Shown one piece after another: positions 43,985 to 52,276 of a stretch of 53,088 nt of DNA. The notes beneath the pieces were generated by a model. The model did no database searches and was not told the DNA's origin. It saw nothing but the letters and a program-made list of their open reading frames with translations. The position numbers were made by a program, and so were the translations under genes. The stretch comes from an uncultured Lachnospiraceae bacterium (GTDB taxonomy: Bacteria; Bacillota; Clostridia; Lachnospirales; Lachnospiraceae). Location: positions 1 through 53,088 of the forward strand of contig CAMEDC010000020.1 in assembly GCA_945913255.1 (NCBI GenBank), written 5' to 3'. Position 1 is the stretch's first letter, and every line of letters starts with the position of its first letter.

Positions 43985-44031
43985 AATCAAAAAGAGCCGC
44001 ATCTGACACGTATCCATGTCATATGCAGCCC
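43985..44031 (-). terminator. Strong intrinsic terminator between the amidotransferase and the kinase-opp operon
   Basis: On the minus-strand RNA a 15-position stem (44031-44017 with 44008-43994) has one mismatch and a few G-U pairs, followed by TTTTTG. The kinase ribosome site begins right after the T-run, so opp transcription must pass this terminator. Confidence 0.85.
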
Positions 44032-44063
44032 CTTTACCGCTTAATCTTTTCTTCAATCTACTG

Positions 44064-44750
44064 TTATTGATTGAAAAGATTTGACTCTATTAACTTTTTA
44101 TAAGCTTCAAAAATGAGAGTGCCATCCGCCTCACCGGGGATGTGTTTATTGTATGCCATCCTTTCCGGGTGCCACTGGGTTCCGAGAACAGGAAGCGTCT
44201 CATGCTGTATCGCTTCAATCACGTGATCATCACTATACTGGCAGACACGCAGGTTCTTTCCCAGCCGGTCTATGGCCTGATGATGAGAACTGTTTATGAC
44301 TATCTCATCCTTTCCAAATAACTCACAAAAAATATTATTTTCTAAAGTTGTCGCCTTATGCTTTACTGCCTTCCCCTGGTAAGCTTGGTGATGTACATTG
44401 TTCTCTAAATCCTGAATAATGTCTCCCTTAAAGTAAATATTAATCACCTGGCATCCTTTGCATATCCCGAGAATCGGCTTTTTTGCTTTGACAAACAAAT
44501 CCGTCATATTCAGCTGGGCAATATCCAATTCTTTCTCGATTGTCCTGCTACCGCAGTTTTCCTGACCAAAGAAAGACGGATCAACATCCCCACCTCCCGG
44601 TAAGAGCAACCCTGCGAAATCCTCCGCTGTAAGCCCCTCTTTCGTCGGGAACTGAAGGGATACAACAGGCTGCAAACCTGCATTCTTCAATGCTTCTACA
44701 TAGTTTTCAACTTCTTCCGGCACACCTGCTATCAATACTTTTTCATTCAT
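44064..44750 (-). CDS. Class I glutamine amidotransferase (peptidase C26, PuuD-like)
   Basis: About 228 aa from an ATG at 44750; an AAAGGG lies upstream, and in-frame ATGs at 44756-44759 are alternatives. Further upstream codons fall in the terminator. The catalytic Cys97 lies in LGICKGCQ and the His/Glu pair in TQWHPER (194-196); PGGGDVDP near residue 51 is typical of gamma-glutamyl-GABA hydrolase-like proteins. It probably hydrolyses a gamma-glutamyl compound in the cytoplasm. Its leader carries a terminator just before the start codon, and another follows the gene. Confidence 0.87.
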   Translation of the reverse strand: MNEKVLIAGVPEEVENYVEALKNAGLQPVVSLQFPTKEGLTAEDFAGLLLPGGGDVDPSFFGQENCGSRTIEKELDIAQLNMTDLFVKAKKPILGICKGCQVINIYFKGDIIQDLENNVHHQAYQGKAVKHKATTLENNIFCELFGKDEIVINSSHHQAIDRLGKNLRVCQYSDDHVIEAIQHETLPVLGTQWHPERMAYNKHIPGEADGTLIFEAYKKLIESNLFNQ

Positions 44751-44792
44751 TTCCATCATCCCTTTGAAACGTGCGCCGCCAGACGCATCTAC

Positions 44793-44827
44793 AAAAAAAG
44801 GCATTGTTAATTATCACTTAACAACGC
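44793..44827 (-). terminator. Attenuator terminator in the amidotransferase leader
   Basis: GGCGTTGTTAA (44827-44817) pairs with TTAACAATGCC (44810-44800), 11 bp with one G-U, followed by TTTTTTT. An outer GAAACG/CGTTTC pair (44836-44831 with 44771-44766) could enclose it and reach the ribosome site. Confidence 0.8.
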
Positions 44828-44851
44828 CTTCGTTTCTTAAATGTTTAGCCT

Positions 44852-44880
44852 AGTATATCCTTAATCTAATTTTATGTCAA
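44852..44880 (-). promoter_or_regulatory. Promoter of the amidotransferase gene
   Basis: Minus strand: TTGACA (44880-44875), a 17-bp spacer, then TATACT (44857-44852). The start site lies about 20 nt before the terminator stem. Confidence 0.85.
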
Positions 44881-45036
44881 CTGAAATCTTTCACAAAATT
44901 TCACCAGCTTTCAATAAGCTTTCCATCTTGACCTATTTTAACCTTCCAGATTCCCTAAAATAAGAAATCTAAATGAAAAAGGATAAAATACGTCATTGTT
45001 TTTTTGCATAATATGTTGTAAAACATAAGAAAATGT

Positions 45037-45313
45037 TATAAGATATCGCATTGAAGGGGACACATCACAAAAAAAGAAGCCGATCACAGAGAGTCGCAAT
45101 ATGGTGAAAAGCGACAGAAAGCGTTTTTGTGACATCACCCCGGAGCATCTTCTCGAACGTAGAAATATCAGTAGATGAGGACGTTTACTCCACGTTACAG
45201 GAGTGGTCGTTTATCAAAGACGACTCAGAGTGGCTGTAAGATTTTATAGCAAGTAAGGTGGTACCGCGGAAACTTCCGTCCTTATAATCCAGAGGGATTG
45301 TAAGGGCTTTTTT
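45037..45313 (+). ncRNA. T-box riboswitch upstream of cstA, probable isoleucine specifier
   Basis: An extended -10 (TGTTATAAG, 45034-45042) starts the leader. The T-box sequence AAGGTGGTACCGCG lies at 45255-45268, and the terminator is an 11-bp stem (45280-45290 with 45295-45305) followed by GCTTTTTT. In Stem I, TCACAAAAA pairs with TTTTTGTGA (ending near 45132) and GGGG (45056-45059) pairs with CCCC (45138-45141). The internal loop between them holds AUC (45134-45136) followed by A, the usual specifier position, which reads as Ile. The TGGT of the antiterminator bulge fits a tRNA with discriminator A, as tRNA-Ile has. Type is certain; specifier is my own fold. Confidence 0.93.
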
Positions 45314-45438
45314 ATTGTCCGAAAAGTGTTTTACACGCACACAAACCTTCTGTCATCATCTTAGAACAGGCTGGAAATCCCTTTACAAAGGATTATCCTT
45401 CTGTATATATATTTCACATAAAGAAAAGGAGAGATATC

Positions 45439-47133
45439 ATGAGTGGAATTTTAATGATGGTAATTGCCATCGTCGTGTTGGGAGGCGCGTACCTTTTGTA
45501 CGGTCGCTACCTGCAGAAAAAATGGGGAATCGACCCCAACGCAAAAACACCTGCTTACGAACTGGAAGATGGTGTTGACTACGTACCGGCAGATACAAAT
45601 GTTGTATTCGGACACCAGTTTGCATCCATTGCCGGAGCCGGTCCCATAAACGGACCTATTCAGGCAGCCATGTTCGGCTGGCTTCCGGTCATGCTCTGGA
45701 TTTTAGTCGGTGGTGTCTTTTTCGGTGCTGTACAGGACTTTGCTTCCATGTACGCTTCCGTAAAAAACAAGGGACGTACTATCGGCTACATTATTGAATC
45801 TTACATTGGTAAGATTGGCAAAAAATTATTCCTGTTGTTCTGCTGGCTGTTTTGTATCCTTGTCATCGCTGCCTTTGCAGACGTTGTAGCCGGTACCTTT
45901 AATGGTTATTCCACTACTGATGGTGTTGTTTCTACCATAACCGCCAACGGCGCTGTTGCGACAACCTCCATGCTTTTCATTCTGGAAGCTGTCCTGCTTG
46001 GAATCATCATAAAATATGCAAAGCTCAATAAATGGGCAAATACTGCAATTGCTATCGTTATGCTGGTTGCTGCCGTTGCTTTAGGCTTACAGTTTCCTAT
46101 GTACTTAACCCGCAGCACCTGGCATATCATCATTTTTGTTTATATTATGATTGCCTGCGTTGTACCCGTTTGGGCATTACTTCAGCCCAGAGATTATTTG
46201 AACAGCTACTTATTAATTTTCATGATTATTGCAGCTGTTGTCGGAATTTTTGTAGCGAATCCTGCCTGCAACCTGGAGGCCTTCAACGGCTTTACTGTAA
46301 ATGGACAGTATCTGTTCCCGATTCTTTTTGTAACGATTGCCTGCGGTGCTGTATCCGGTTTCCATTCCCTGGTATCTTCCGGAACCGCTTCTAAACAGAT
46401 TAAAAACGAGAAAAGCATGCTGCCTGTATCCTTTGGTGCCATGCTTATGGAAAGCATGCTCGCAATCATTGCATTGATTGCTGTTGCTTCCTTTGGAAAC
46501 GGAGAAGCAGCCGCACAGGGTCTGACTACACAGCCACAGATTTTTGCAGGTGCAATCGCAAACTTCCTGACTGTTGCAGGTTTGCCTCATGAGCTGGTAT
46601 TTACTCTGATTAACCTTGCAGTTTCCGCTTTTGCTTTGACATCTCTGGACTCCGTAGCACGTATCGGCCGTCTTTCCTTCCAGGAATTCTTTATGGACAG
46701 CGATACAGATGACGCCAATATGAGCCCCGTTTTGAAGGTACTTACCAATAAATACTTTTCCACTATTCTGACTCTGGTACTGGCATATCTGCTGGCAAAG
46801 GTCGGATATGCTGAAATCTGGCCTCTGTTTGGTTCTGCAAACCAGCTCCTGTCAGTACTGGCATTGGTTGCATGTGCTGTCTTCCTGAAGAAGACAAAGC
46901 GTCAGGGCTTTATGCTTTGGATTCCTATGGGCTTCATGATGGCTGTTACCTTTACCGCTCTGTCCATGACAATTGTAAAGCTGACCAAGGCATTTGTAAC
47001 TACCGGCTTAAGTCTCGGAAACACTCTGCAGCTTATCTTCGCCGTACTGCTTCTGATTCTCGGTGTCATCGTAGCTGTACAGGGTATTCGCAAGTTGTTT
47101 GAGAAAAACACGGAAGAAAAGGTTGCTGCCTAA
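45439..47133 (+). CDS. cstA: CstA-family transporter (carbon starvation protein A)
   Basis: A 564 aa membrane protein with about 14-16 helices. It has the family hallmarks GVDYVPADTNVVFGHQFASIAGAGPINGP near residue 45, GGVFFGAVQDFASMYASVKNKG at ~97, and a late SANQLLSVLALVA segment. CstA and BtsT relatives import peptides or pyruvate in enterobacteria. AAAAGGAGAG precedes the ATG, 126 nt after the T-box terminator, so transcription depends on uncharged tRNA. If the specifier is Ile, the substrate is probably an amino acid or peptide supplying isoleucine or branched-chain residues; that is inference. Confidence 0.93.
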   Translation: MSGILMMVIAIVVLGGAYLLYGRYLQKKWGIDPNAKTPAYELEDGVDYVPADTNVVFGHQFASIAGAGPINGPIQAAMFGWLPVMLWILVGGVFFGAVQDFASMYASVKNKGRTIGYIIESYIGKIGKKLFLLFCWLFCILVIAAFADVVAGTFNGYSTTDGVVSTITANGAVATTSMLFILEAVLLGIIIKYAKLNKWANTAIAIVMLVAAVALGLQFPMYLTRSTWHIIIFVYIMIACVVPVWALLQPRDYLNSYLLIFMIIAAVVGIFVANPACNLEAFNGFTVNGQYLFPILFVTIACGAVSGFHSLVSSGTASKQIKNEKSMLPVSFGAMLMESMLAIIALIAVASFGNGEAAAQGLTTQPQIFAGAIANFLTVAGLPHELVFTLINLAVSAFALTSLDSVARIGRLSFQEFFMDSDTDDANMSPVLKVLTNKYFSTILTLVLAYLLAKVGYAEIWPLFGSANQLLSVLALVACAVFLKKTKRQGFMLWIPMGFMMAVTFTALSMTIVKLTKAFVTTGLSLGNTLQLIFAVLLLILGVIVAVQGIRKLFEKNTEEKVAA

Positions 47134-47166
47134 ACAGAAATTTCATAGTAAGAGGAAATGAAAAGA

Positions 47167-47188
47167 GGGACTGTACTTTTACAGTCCC
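47167..47188. terminator. Hairpin terminator between cstA and the toastrack gene
   Basis: GGGACTGTA (47167-47175) and TACAGTCCC (47180-47188) form a 9-bp stem with a 4-base loop. On the minus strand it is followed by CTCTTTTC; the plus-strand tail is C-rich, so termination may be better for the minus-strand gene. Confidence 0.65.
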
Positions 47189-47199
47189 CCCTTGCTATG

Positions 47200-48006
47200 T
47201 TATTCTTGAAATGTGATACTAAGTTCTCCGATTCCTCCGTCAATCTCAATCTGATTATTACCGGAACCATAGACAGAATCACCATGTATGGATTCCCCCT
47301 CCAGTTTCGCTGACATGATACCCTTATCCAGCTCGATTCGATAATCATCTGCCGTTCCGAGAAGCGTCACATTTGCTTCTCCGATGCCATATGCCAGATG
47401 ACTCTTGCCAAGAATCTTTCCTGTCAGATTCAATTCACCCACACCCATATCGAGATCTAAATTTTGAAGCATTCCTTCCCGGATTGTCAGCTCCCCGGCT
47501 CCACCTTCAATCTTTGTCTTTTTCGTCGCCGTCAGTTTTTCTATCTGTACCTCTCCCGCTCCCAGTTGCAACTCCAATACATCTGCAGAAAGTGCATCAA
47601 TCTTTACACTTCCGGCGCCTGTCTGCATATCTGCATTCTCAAAATGCACACCTTCGGGAATATAAATTTCCACCCGGATTCCTTCGGGATGTGACGCAAA
47701 CCACTTTTGTTCTTCCGAAACAATCAGCTTTCCACTGGATTCCTTTACTTCCAGATATTTGTGATTACTGTCTATTCGAAGTTTATCACCTGTCTGTATA
47801 GACAGTTCAGCCGCACTGATATCGATGATCAATTCCTCTACGGTTCCATCAACCGAATAACTCGTCAGCTCCCCGCTGCTGTCCCTGTGTCCAAACAGGA
47901 AAGAGAGTGATGCAATCGCACCGCAGATTCCGCTGAAAATGCTGACTGTTATAAAAATTGCTAACGCAAGTGCAAGATATTTGACTGTTTTCTGCCATGT
48001 TGTCAT
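47200..48006 (-). CDS. DUF4097 (toastrack) family envelope protein
   Basis: A 268 aa protein. One membrane helix lies at residues ~10-37, after a short cytoplasmic start. The outside part is a regular beta-helix of short repeats (GAGSVKID, GAGEVQIE, GAGELTI, GVGELNL, GIGEANV), the toastrack pattern. Such proteins (e.g. LiaG) take part in envelope stress responses. It overlaps the LiaF-like gene by 4 nt (ATGA), forming a two-gene operon, with GGAGG upstream. No LiaRS-type two-component genes are adjacent. Confidence 0.82.
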   Translation of the reverse strand: MTTWQKTVKYLALALAIFITVSIFSGICGAIASLSFLFGHRDSSGELTSYSVDGTVEELIIDISAAELSIQTGDKLRIDSNHKYLEVKESSGKLIVSEEQKWFASHPEGIRVEIYIPEGVHFENADMQTGAGSVKIDALSADVLELQLGAGEVQIEKLTATKKTKIEGGAGELTIREGMLQNLDLDMGVGELNLTGKILGKSHLAYGIGEANVTLLGTADDYRIELDKGIMSAKLEGESIHGDSVYGSGNNQIEIDGGIGELSITFQE

Positions 48007-48686
48007 TGAATCTCCACACCTCCAAACATACAGGTCCCATTCACATAGATCGTTGTCATATAATTGTCGCTCTGAAACTTTCTCTTGTCAGAGACTCCGC
48101 CAAACAGGGAATTGGAACGAATTTTTACATTCACATTGTCAGGAACAATCAGGTCAATCCCTCCAAAAATGCTGCACGCATTAATCACACAGTCATTCTC
48201 GATTACAGCGCCCCGAAGGTCACATTTCACACCGCCAAAGACAGCTGTCAGCTCTGCTCCGTGAAACTCTTCACCGGCAAAATTGATATTCTGCCCACAA
48301 AACACTCCGCATGTTTCAAAAAGATGTTCTCCGTTGAGTCTCATATTTTTCATAATTTCGTCACTCTTATTGCCGAATACATTTCCAAGAATCATCTTCA
48401 GACCGATGATAATGATGATACCGGGCACTGCCAGCTTCCAAAGAAGACCAAAACTCAGAATTCCCTGACAGCACAGCAGAAGAAACACTCCGATGCACAA
48501 ACCGATCAAATTGCCGGTGCGATCATGTCCGTTGGTCAGTCCGATTAAGCTGGGTACAATAATGAACAGAGTCCACCAGCCGTCAAAGAACAGATGAATA
48601 TCTGTGATGTCCAGTGCATTCAAAACCAGCACCACACCCAACAGTAAAAGAATCACTCCCCAGAAAATATTGTTGCTTTTTCTCAT
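48003..48686 (-). CDS. LiaF-like membrane protein
   Basis: About 227 aa from the ATG at 48686 (GAAGAGG upstream). Four hydrophobic helices occupy residues ~7-110 (NIFWGVILLLLGVVLVLNALD and others), like LiaF_TM/DUF5668. The C-terminal part (~125-227) has repeated beta strands with VFGGVKCDLRGA, SIFGGIDLIVPDNVNVK and CMFGGVEIQ, the LiaF C-terminal repeat. LiaF-type proteins restrain envelope-stress signalling. It is coupled to the downstream toastrack protein. Confidence 0.85.
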   Translation of the reverse strand: MRKSNNIFWGVILLLLGVVLVLNALDITDIHLFFDGWWTLFIIVPSLIGLTNGHDRTGNLIGLCIGVFLLLCCQGILSFGLLWKLAVPGIIIIIGLKMILGNVFGNKSDEIMKNMRLNGEHLFETCGVFCGQNINFAGEEFHGAELTAVFGGVKCDLRGAVIENDCVINACSIFGGIDLIVPDNVNVKIRSNSLFGGVSDKRKFQSDNYMTTIYVNGTCMFGGVEIQ

Positions 48687-48850
48687 AATTTTACCTCTTC
48701 CCTCTTTATCATTTCTATAAAACTCAGCCACCAATCATGGCTCTCAAGATAATAGTATTATATGAAAACTCTAATTGTGCAGATAGGATTCTTTTATAGG
48801 CGTTTGTGTTCGTTTTATAGAAATCAAAAAGAACTCCCGTGAAACATTCT

Positions 48851-48860
48851 GTGGTATAAT
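48851..48860 (+). promoter_or_regulatory. Extended -10 promoter of the MATE gene
   Basis: TGGTATAAT, a TGn extended -10, lies about 55 bp before the MATE start; there is no good -35 box. Confidence 0.5.
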
Positions 48861-48915
48861 ATGAGCAACCCAAAAGAAAAACAAGCGACGCGAAGCGGCA
48901 GGAGTCCAACCGACA

Positions 48916-50268
48916 ATGAAAAAAATAGACTTTGAAAACGACACCATTACAAAAAATATCATACAAACAGCCTTACCTATGCTGGTAGCTCAGGTCATCA
49001 GTCTCCTATATAACATAGTCGATCGCATCTATATCGGAAGAATTGAAGGTTATGGCACACAGGCGCTCGGGGCAATCGGTCTTTGTTTTCCGATTGTCAT
49101 ACTAATTGGGGGTTTTACCAATATGTTCGGGCTTGGCGGTGCTCCCCTGTTTTCCATTGCGCTTGGCAAAAATGACAGAAAGAAGGCCCGTGATGTACTA
49201 AACACCGCTTTTCGACTGGAAATCCTGGTTGGTGCAGTACTTATGCTGTTCTGTGAACTATTGGCACCGCAGATTTTATCGCTTTTCGGCGCCACTGCAG
49301 AAGAACTTCAATTTTCGGTGCCATATATCAGAATCTACTTGATTGGAACAATTTTTACCATGATTGCCACCGGTATGAATCCCTATATGAACGCACAGGG
49401 ATACGCAACAATGGGTATGAAATCCGTACTGGTAGGAGCTATCTCCAATATTATTCTGGATCCCATCTTGATTTTTACATTTGGTTTTGGCGTAAGCGGA
49501 GCAGCTATCGCTACCGTAATTTCTCAACTGTTATCTATGCTGTTTGTTTTGAAGTTCCTCTTGGGAGGAAAGAACGAGTTTACAATTTATTCTGAGCACC
49601 CTTTTTCGTTTCCTCACGCAAAAGAAATCATCAGCCTCGGTCTCTCACCCTTCATCATGCAATGCACAAATTCCATGGTATCCGTAGCTTGCAACAGTGT
49701 ATTGATGAAAACAGGAAGCACTCTTTATGTATCCGTCTTGACCATTATCACTTCCGTAAGGCAGATACTGGATACCCCCATAATGGCAATTACCGAGGGT
49801 GCATCCCCCACCATCTCATACAATTATGGTGCCCAAAAGCCCCAGAGAGTACAAAAAGCAATTACTATCATGGCAGCCACAGCCATCCTGTACACTTGCC
49901 TGATGTGGATTTTGATTAAAAAGTTTCCACTGATGTTTATCAAGATTTTCAGCAATGATGAAGCCTTGCAGCAGCTGGCACTTCAGCCGCTTCATCTGTA
50001 TTTTTATGCTTTTGTGTTCCAGGCTTTTCAGTATTCCGGTCAAACTGTATTTAAAGCCTTGAACAAAAAGAAACAGACTATTTTCTTTAGCCTGTTTCGA
50101 AAGGTAATCATGGTAATCCCTTTAACCTATCTGCTACCCTATGCATTTCACATGGGAACAGATGGTGTATTTATGGCGGAACCAATTTCAAATGTTATCG
50201 GCGGACTGGCTTGCTTTATCACAATGCTGATAACCATTCTTCCGGAACTGAAAAAGATGCGAAACTAG
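48916..50268 (+). CDS. MATE-family efflux transporter
   Basis: A 450 aa membrane protein with about 12 helices in two homologous halves. It has MATE features: ALPMLVAQVISLLYNIVDRIYIGRI at the start, a LGGAPLFSIALGKND segment near residue 75, MNPYMNAQGYATMGM near 155, and the second-half counterpart EGASPTISYNYGAQKPQRV. It exports cationic drugs or metabolites using an ion gradient; the substrate is unknown. AGGAG lies about 12 nt before the ATG. It stands alone, divergent from the LiaF-like operon. Confidence 0.92.
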   Translation: MKKIDFENDTITKNIIQTALPMLVAQVISLLYNIVDRIYIGRIEGYGTQALGAIGLCFPIVILIGGFTNMFGLGGAPLFSIALGKNDRKKARDVLNTAFRLEILVGAVLMLFCELLAPQILSLFGATAEELQFSVPYIRIYLIGTIFTMIATGMNPYMNAQGYATMGMKSVLVGAISNIILDPILIFTFGFGVSGAAIATVISQLLSMLFVLKFLLGGKNEFTIYSEHPFSFPHAKEIISLGLSPFIMQCTNSMVSVACNSVLMKTGSTLYVSVLTIITSVRQILDTPIMAITEGASPTISYNYGAQKPQRVQKAITIMAATAILYTCLMWILIKKFPLMFIKIFSNDEALQQLALQPLHLYFYAFVFQAFQYSGQTVFKALNKKKQTIFFSLFRKVIMVIPLTYLLPYAFHMGTDGVFMAEPISNVIGGLACFITMLITILPELKKMRN

Positions 50269-50308
50269 GGCGGACTTTTGCTTAATCGTCTGTTCCAAAG
50301 TACGTATT

Positions 50309-50839
50309 TCAGCCCCATTTTATCCATTCTTCAACCCTATCATTTGACAACTCATCAATATTCTCTGAAAATTCTTTGCTTATTTCACCCAGTATACTTG
50401 TAAAGATTCTAACCTTTTCAAGGACTTCAGAAAAGTTTTCAGCTCGGAATGAGCCTGAGAAAACATCGTCACCATTATTCTCATTTACCTTAAAAGAATA
50501 TTTTCCCTTCTCCACAGTAACATGTGTTTGTAAATTAGTCCCAAAACTTTCTATCACGAAATCAATTGTCTTCGATACCAGGCGTACCTTATCGGAATGT
50601 CTTTTAAATAAGTCTGCATATGCTCCTGTATGATCTTTGCAATAGTTTTCTACCAGATCCCTGATACAATCATCATCTGTCAGAAAATCTCCCGAGGGAA
50701 CTATTTTTTCAGATACGACTTTCTCATCAAAGTAAAAGGTAAACTTTCTTTCCGATTCCAGATGCTCCGCAACAGCTTTCATCCTATGGTTTTGCATGCA
50801 AAAATCATATGCAACCTTGATTGGTATCATTTTGCTCAT
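50309..50839 (-). CDS. Hypothetical protein, 176 aa
   Basis: Start at the ATG following GGAGG (9 nt). The protein is hydrophilic and acidic with no signal peptide or membrane helix. N-terminal helix KVAYDFCMQNHRMKAVAEHL is followed by a strand-rich stretch (RKFTFYFDEKVVSEKIV), a helical middle, a second beta section (TVEKGKYSFKVNENNG) and a C-terminal helix ending EEWIKWG. I do not recognise the family. It stands alone between the MATE gene and a large hairpin. Confidence 0.6.
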   Translation of the reverse strand: MSKMIPIKVAYDFCMQNHRMKAVAEHLESERKFTFYFDEKVVSEKIVPSGDFLTDDDCIRDLVENYCKDHTGAYADLFKRHSDKVRLVSKTIDFVIESFGTNLQTHVTVEKGKYSFKVNENNGDDVFSGSFRAENFSEVLEKVRIFTSILGEISKEFSENIDELSNDRVEEWIKWG

Positions 50840-50958
50840 TTGTAACTACCTCCAAGTAAATCTCAATTTCCACTATATGCTTATATTAGCATATTTTAGA
50901 TTGAATACCAACTATTTGTCTATACACCACGTGATAACTGTCATGCCTTCAAATAGCC

Positions 50959-51020
50959 AGAAAATAAAAAAAGCACCAACTTGCAAGCAAGCTTGCAGTT
51001 GGCACCTTTTTTTATTTTCT
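50959..51020. terminator. 62-bp near-perfect inverted repeat, bidirectional terminator
   Basis: AGAAAATAAAAAAAG (50959-50973) is the complement of CTTTTTTTATTTTCT (51006-51020), and the centre folds through CCAAC/GTTGG and GCAAGC/GCTTGC. A- and T-runs on the two sides fit termination both ways. The unusual length could also mark a small mobile or boundary element. The rest of the 50840-51186 gap shows no gene. Confidence 0.6.
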
Positions 51021-51154
51021 GACTGCTCTCAGTCCATTTCCTACTCGAATTCGGCAAGTTGTTTCTTAGCCTTAAACTATTTTGTTTAATTTTCATTCAA
51101 AATCTGCCGATATTTTACTTCATATGCATATTTATTTTGCCTTACTGATTTTCT

Positions 51155-51172
51155 GTTGCCAAAGTGTTGCCA
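51155..51172. repeat. Tandem GTTGCCA direct repeats
   Basis: Two copies of GTTGCCA start 11 bp apart (51155-51161 and 51166-51172) just after hicB. Short repeats of this kind occur as recombinase arm sites near integrase genes, but no integrase is present. Confidence 0.3.
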
Positions 51173-51186
51173 CTTCTTTGTAACGG

Positions 51187-51573
51187 TTATTCAGTTCTTA
51201 CGTAACCACCATTTGAATAAACTGCATCATTTTTAGAAAGAAGATATACGCAGTACTGGTTCAGGCTGATGCCTTCTCTCTTAGAATGCTCCGCAAGAGA
51301 ACGGTGCAAACTCCGAGGTATTCTTAACTTAAACTGACCAGAATATTCTTCCAAGCTATCCGGCTCATGTATTTCGATTCCTTCCTCAACCGCTGCCTCC
51401 AACCATGCCTTTTTTGCATCCATGGCATTTGAAATTGCTGATTCCAAATTTTCACCACAAGTAAAACATCCTGGGAGTTCTGGAAAAGAAACTATAAATC
51501 CTCCCTCATCTTTATCCTCTACAATTTCCATACGATAATTCATTGCCATATAATCATTCAGTGTTTTCATCAT
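51187..51573 (-). CDS. hicB: HicB-family antitoxin
   Basis: About 128 aa from an ATG at 51573; GAGGCG lies upstream. An in-frame ATG directly follows and is an equal choice. The N-terminal partial RNase-H-like fold shows MNYRMEIVEDKDEGGFIVSFPELPGCFTCGE, and the C-terminal segment LRIPRSLHRSLAEHSKREGISLNQYCVYLLS is a ribbon-helix-helix DNA-binding domain. It should neutralise HicA and autorepress the operon. It overlaps the end of the hicA remnant by 20 nt. Confidence 0.9.
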   Translation of the reverse strand: MMKTLNDYMAMNYRMEIVEDKDEGGFIVSFPELPGCFTCGENLESAISNAMDAKKAWLEAAVEEGIEIHEPDSLEEYSGQFKLRIPRSLHRSLAEHSKREGISLNQYCVYLLSKNDAVYSNGGYVRTE

Positions 51574-51762
51574 TGTTCGCCTCACTTTCCACAATCTGCT
51601 TTACCATTTCTACATATACTTTCTTGATTGGTTCGTGCTTAGGTATTGTAATCGGCTGACACCCCGGTTTTCTGAATGTGTAATGACTGCTTCCACCCTT
51701 TGGAGCATTCATTTCATATCCACAGCTTTCCAGCACCTTCCTTTTTGATTTTTGTTCCGCAT
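51554..51762 (-). pseudogene. hicA: hicA toxin gene with an N-terminal frameshift
   Basis: The C-terminal part (KVLESCGYEMNAPKGGSSH, TFRKPGCQPITIPKHEPI) matches HicA mRNA-interferase toxins, including the catalytic His in GSSH. The natural start, ATG at 51762 with AAGGAAGG 4 nt upstream, is out of frame: it reads 17 codons and stops. Adding one A to the A5 run in the sixth and seventh codons would restore MRNKNQKRKVLES and the full toxin. An in-frame ORF to 51871 exists but its upstream part lies in a hairpin and has no ribosome site. Sequencing error in the homopolymer is possible. Confidence 0.7.
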
Positions 51763-51799
51763 AAAACCTTCCTTTCCTTTTTCCGAAAAACAGATTCAT

Positions 51800-52276
51800 T
51801 TTTCGGGATTTTCCCCGATTTTTAATTTTCGGGGAATTTACTATGTTCCTCTCACATCCCATTTTTCCCAAATTCTTCGAATTAATTTTTCTTCAATTTT
51901 TTCAGAAATCCAGTTCAAATGAATGTAGGTTTCGGTCTAATGCTTAACCTTACGGTTTCATAAAAAAGCTTTATTTTCGGACTTTTTCCGTCCTTTTTCG
52001 TGCCAATTTCAAATAATTTACCGTACAAAAAGGAAGCATTTGACGCTTTGTCAAATGCTCCCTTTTGGAAAATTTTTAGATTAAAAAATCGAACGATTTT
52101 GGAAAATCGGGGACGAAGATAATCACTTTCATTATTCAAACTCCCTAACTTAATCCTTTGTCCTAAACATTTTTGTTAGGGCGTTTTGTTATGATTTGAC
52201 TCCATTTGGTTTCAGCTGCACCAGTCACATGTGCTGTATAAGCTAATGTTATCAAATTGTTATCAGTATTGCGTTA
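51800..52276. other. AT-rich non-coding stretch with several hairpins
   Basis: No convincing gene is seen. TTCCCCGA/TCGGGGAA (51811-51818 with 51829-51836) forms an 8-bp stem upstream of hicA. GGAAGCATTTGAC (52032-52044) pairs with GTCAAATGCTCCC (52050-52062), a bidirectional terminator-like hairpin with T-runs on both strands. A weaker CCTAA/TTAGG stem lies near 52163-52182. A 74-codon minus-strand ORF (51915-52139) runs through the second hairpin and is not believed. Confidence 0.5.

Noticed and set aside
44881..44905. CodY-like box upstream of the amidotransferase promoter
   Set aside because: The match to AATTTTCWGAAAATT has several mismatches, and AT-rich DNA gives such hits by chance.
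48724..48966. 80-codon minus-strand ORF between the LiaF-like and MATE genes
   Set aside because: It overlaps the MATE start and promoter region and has no ribosome site.
51915..52139. 74-codon minus-strand ORF
   Set aside because: It runs through a terminator-like hairpin, has no ribosome site and no recognised motif.
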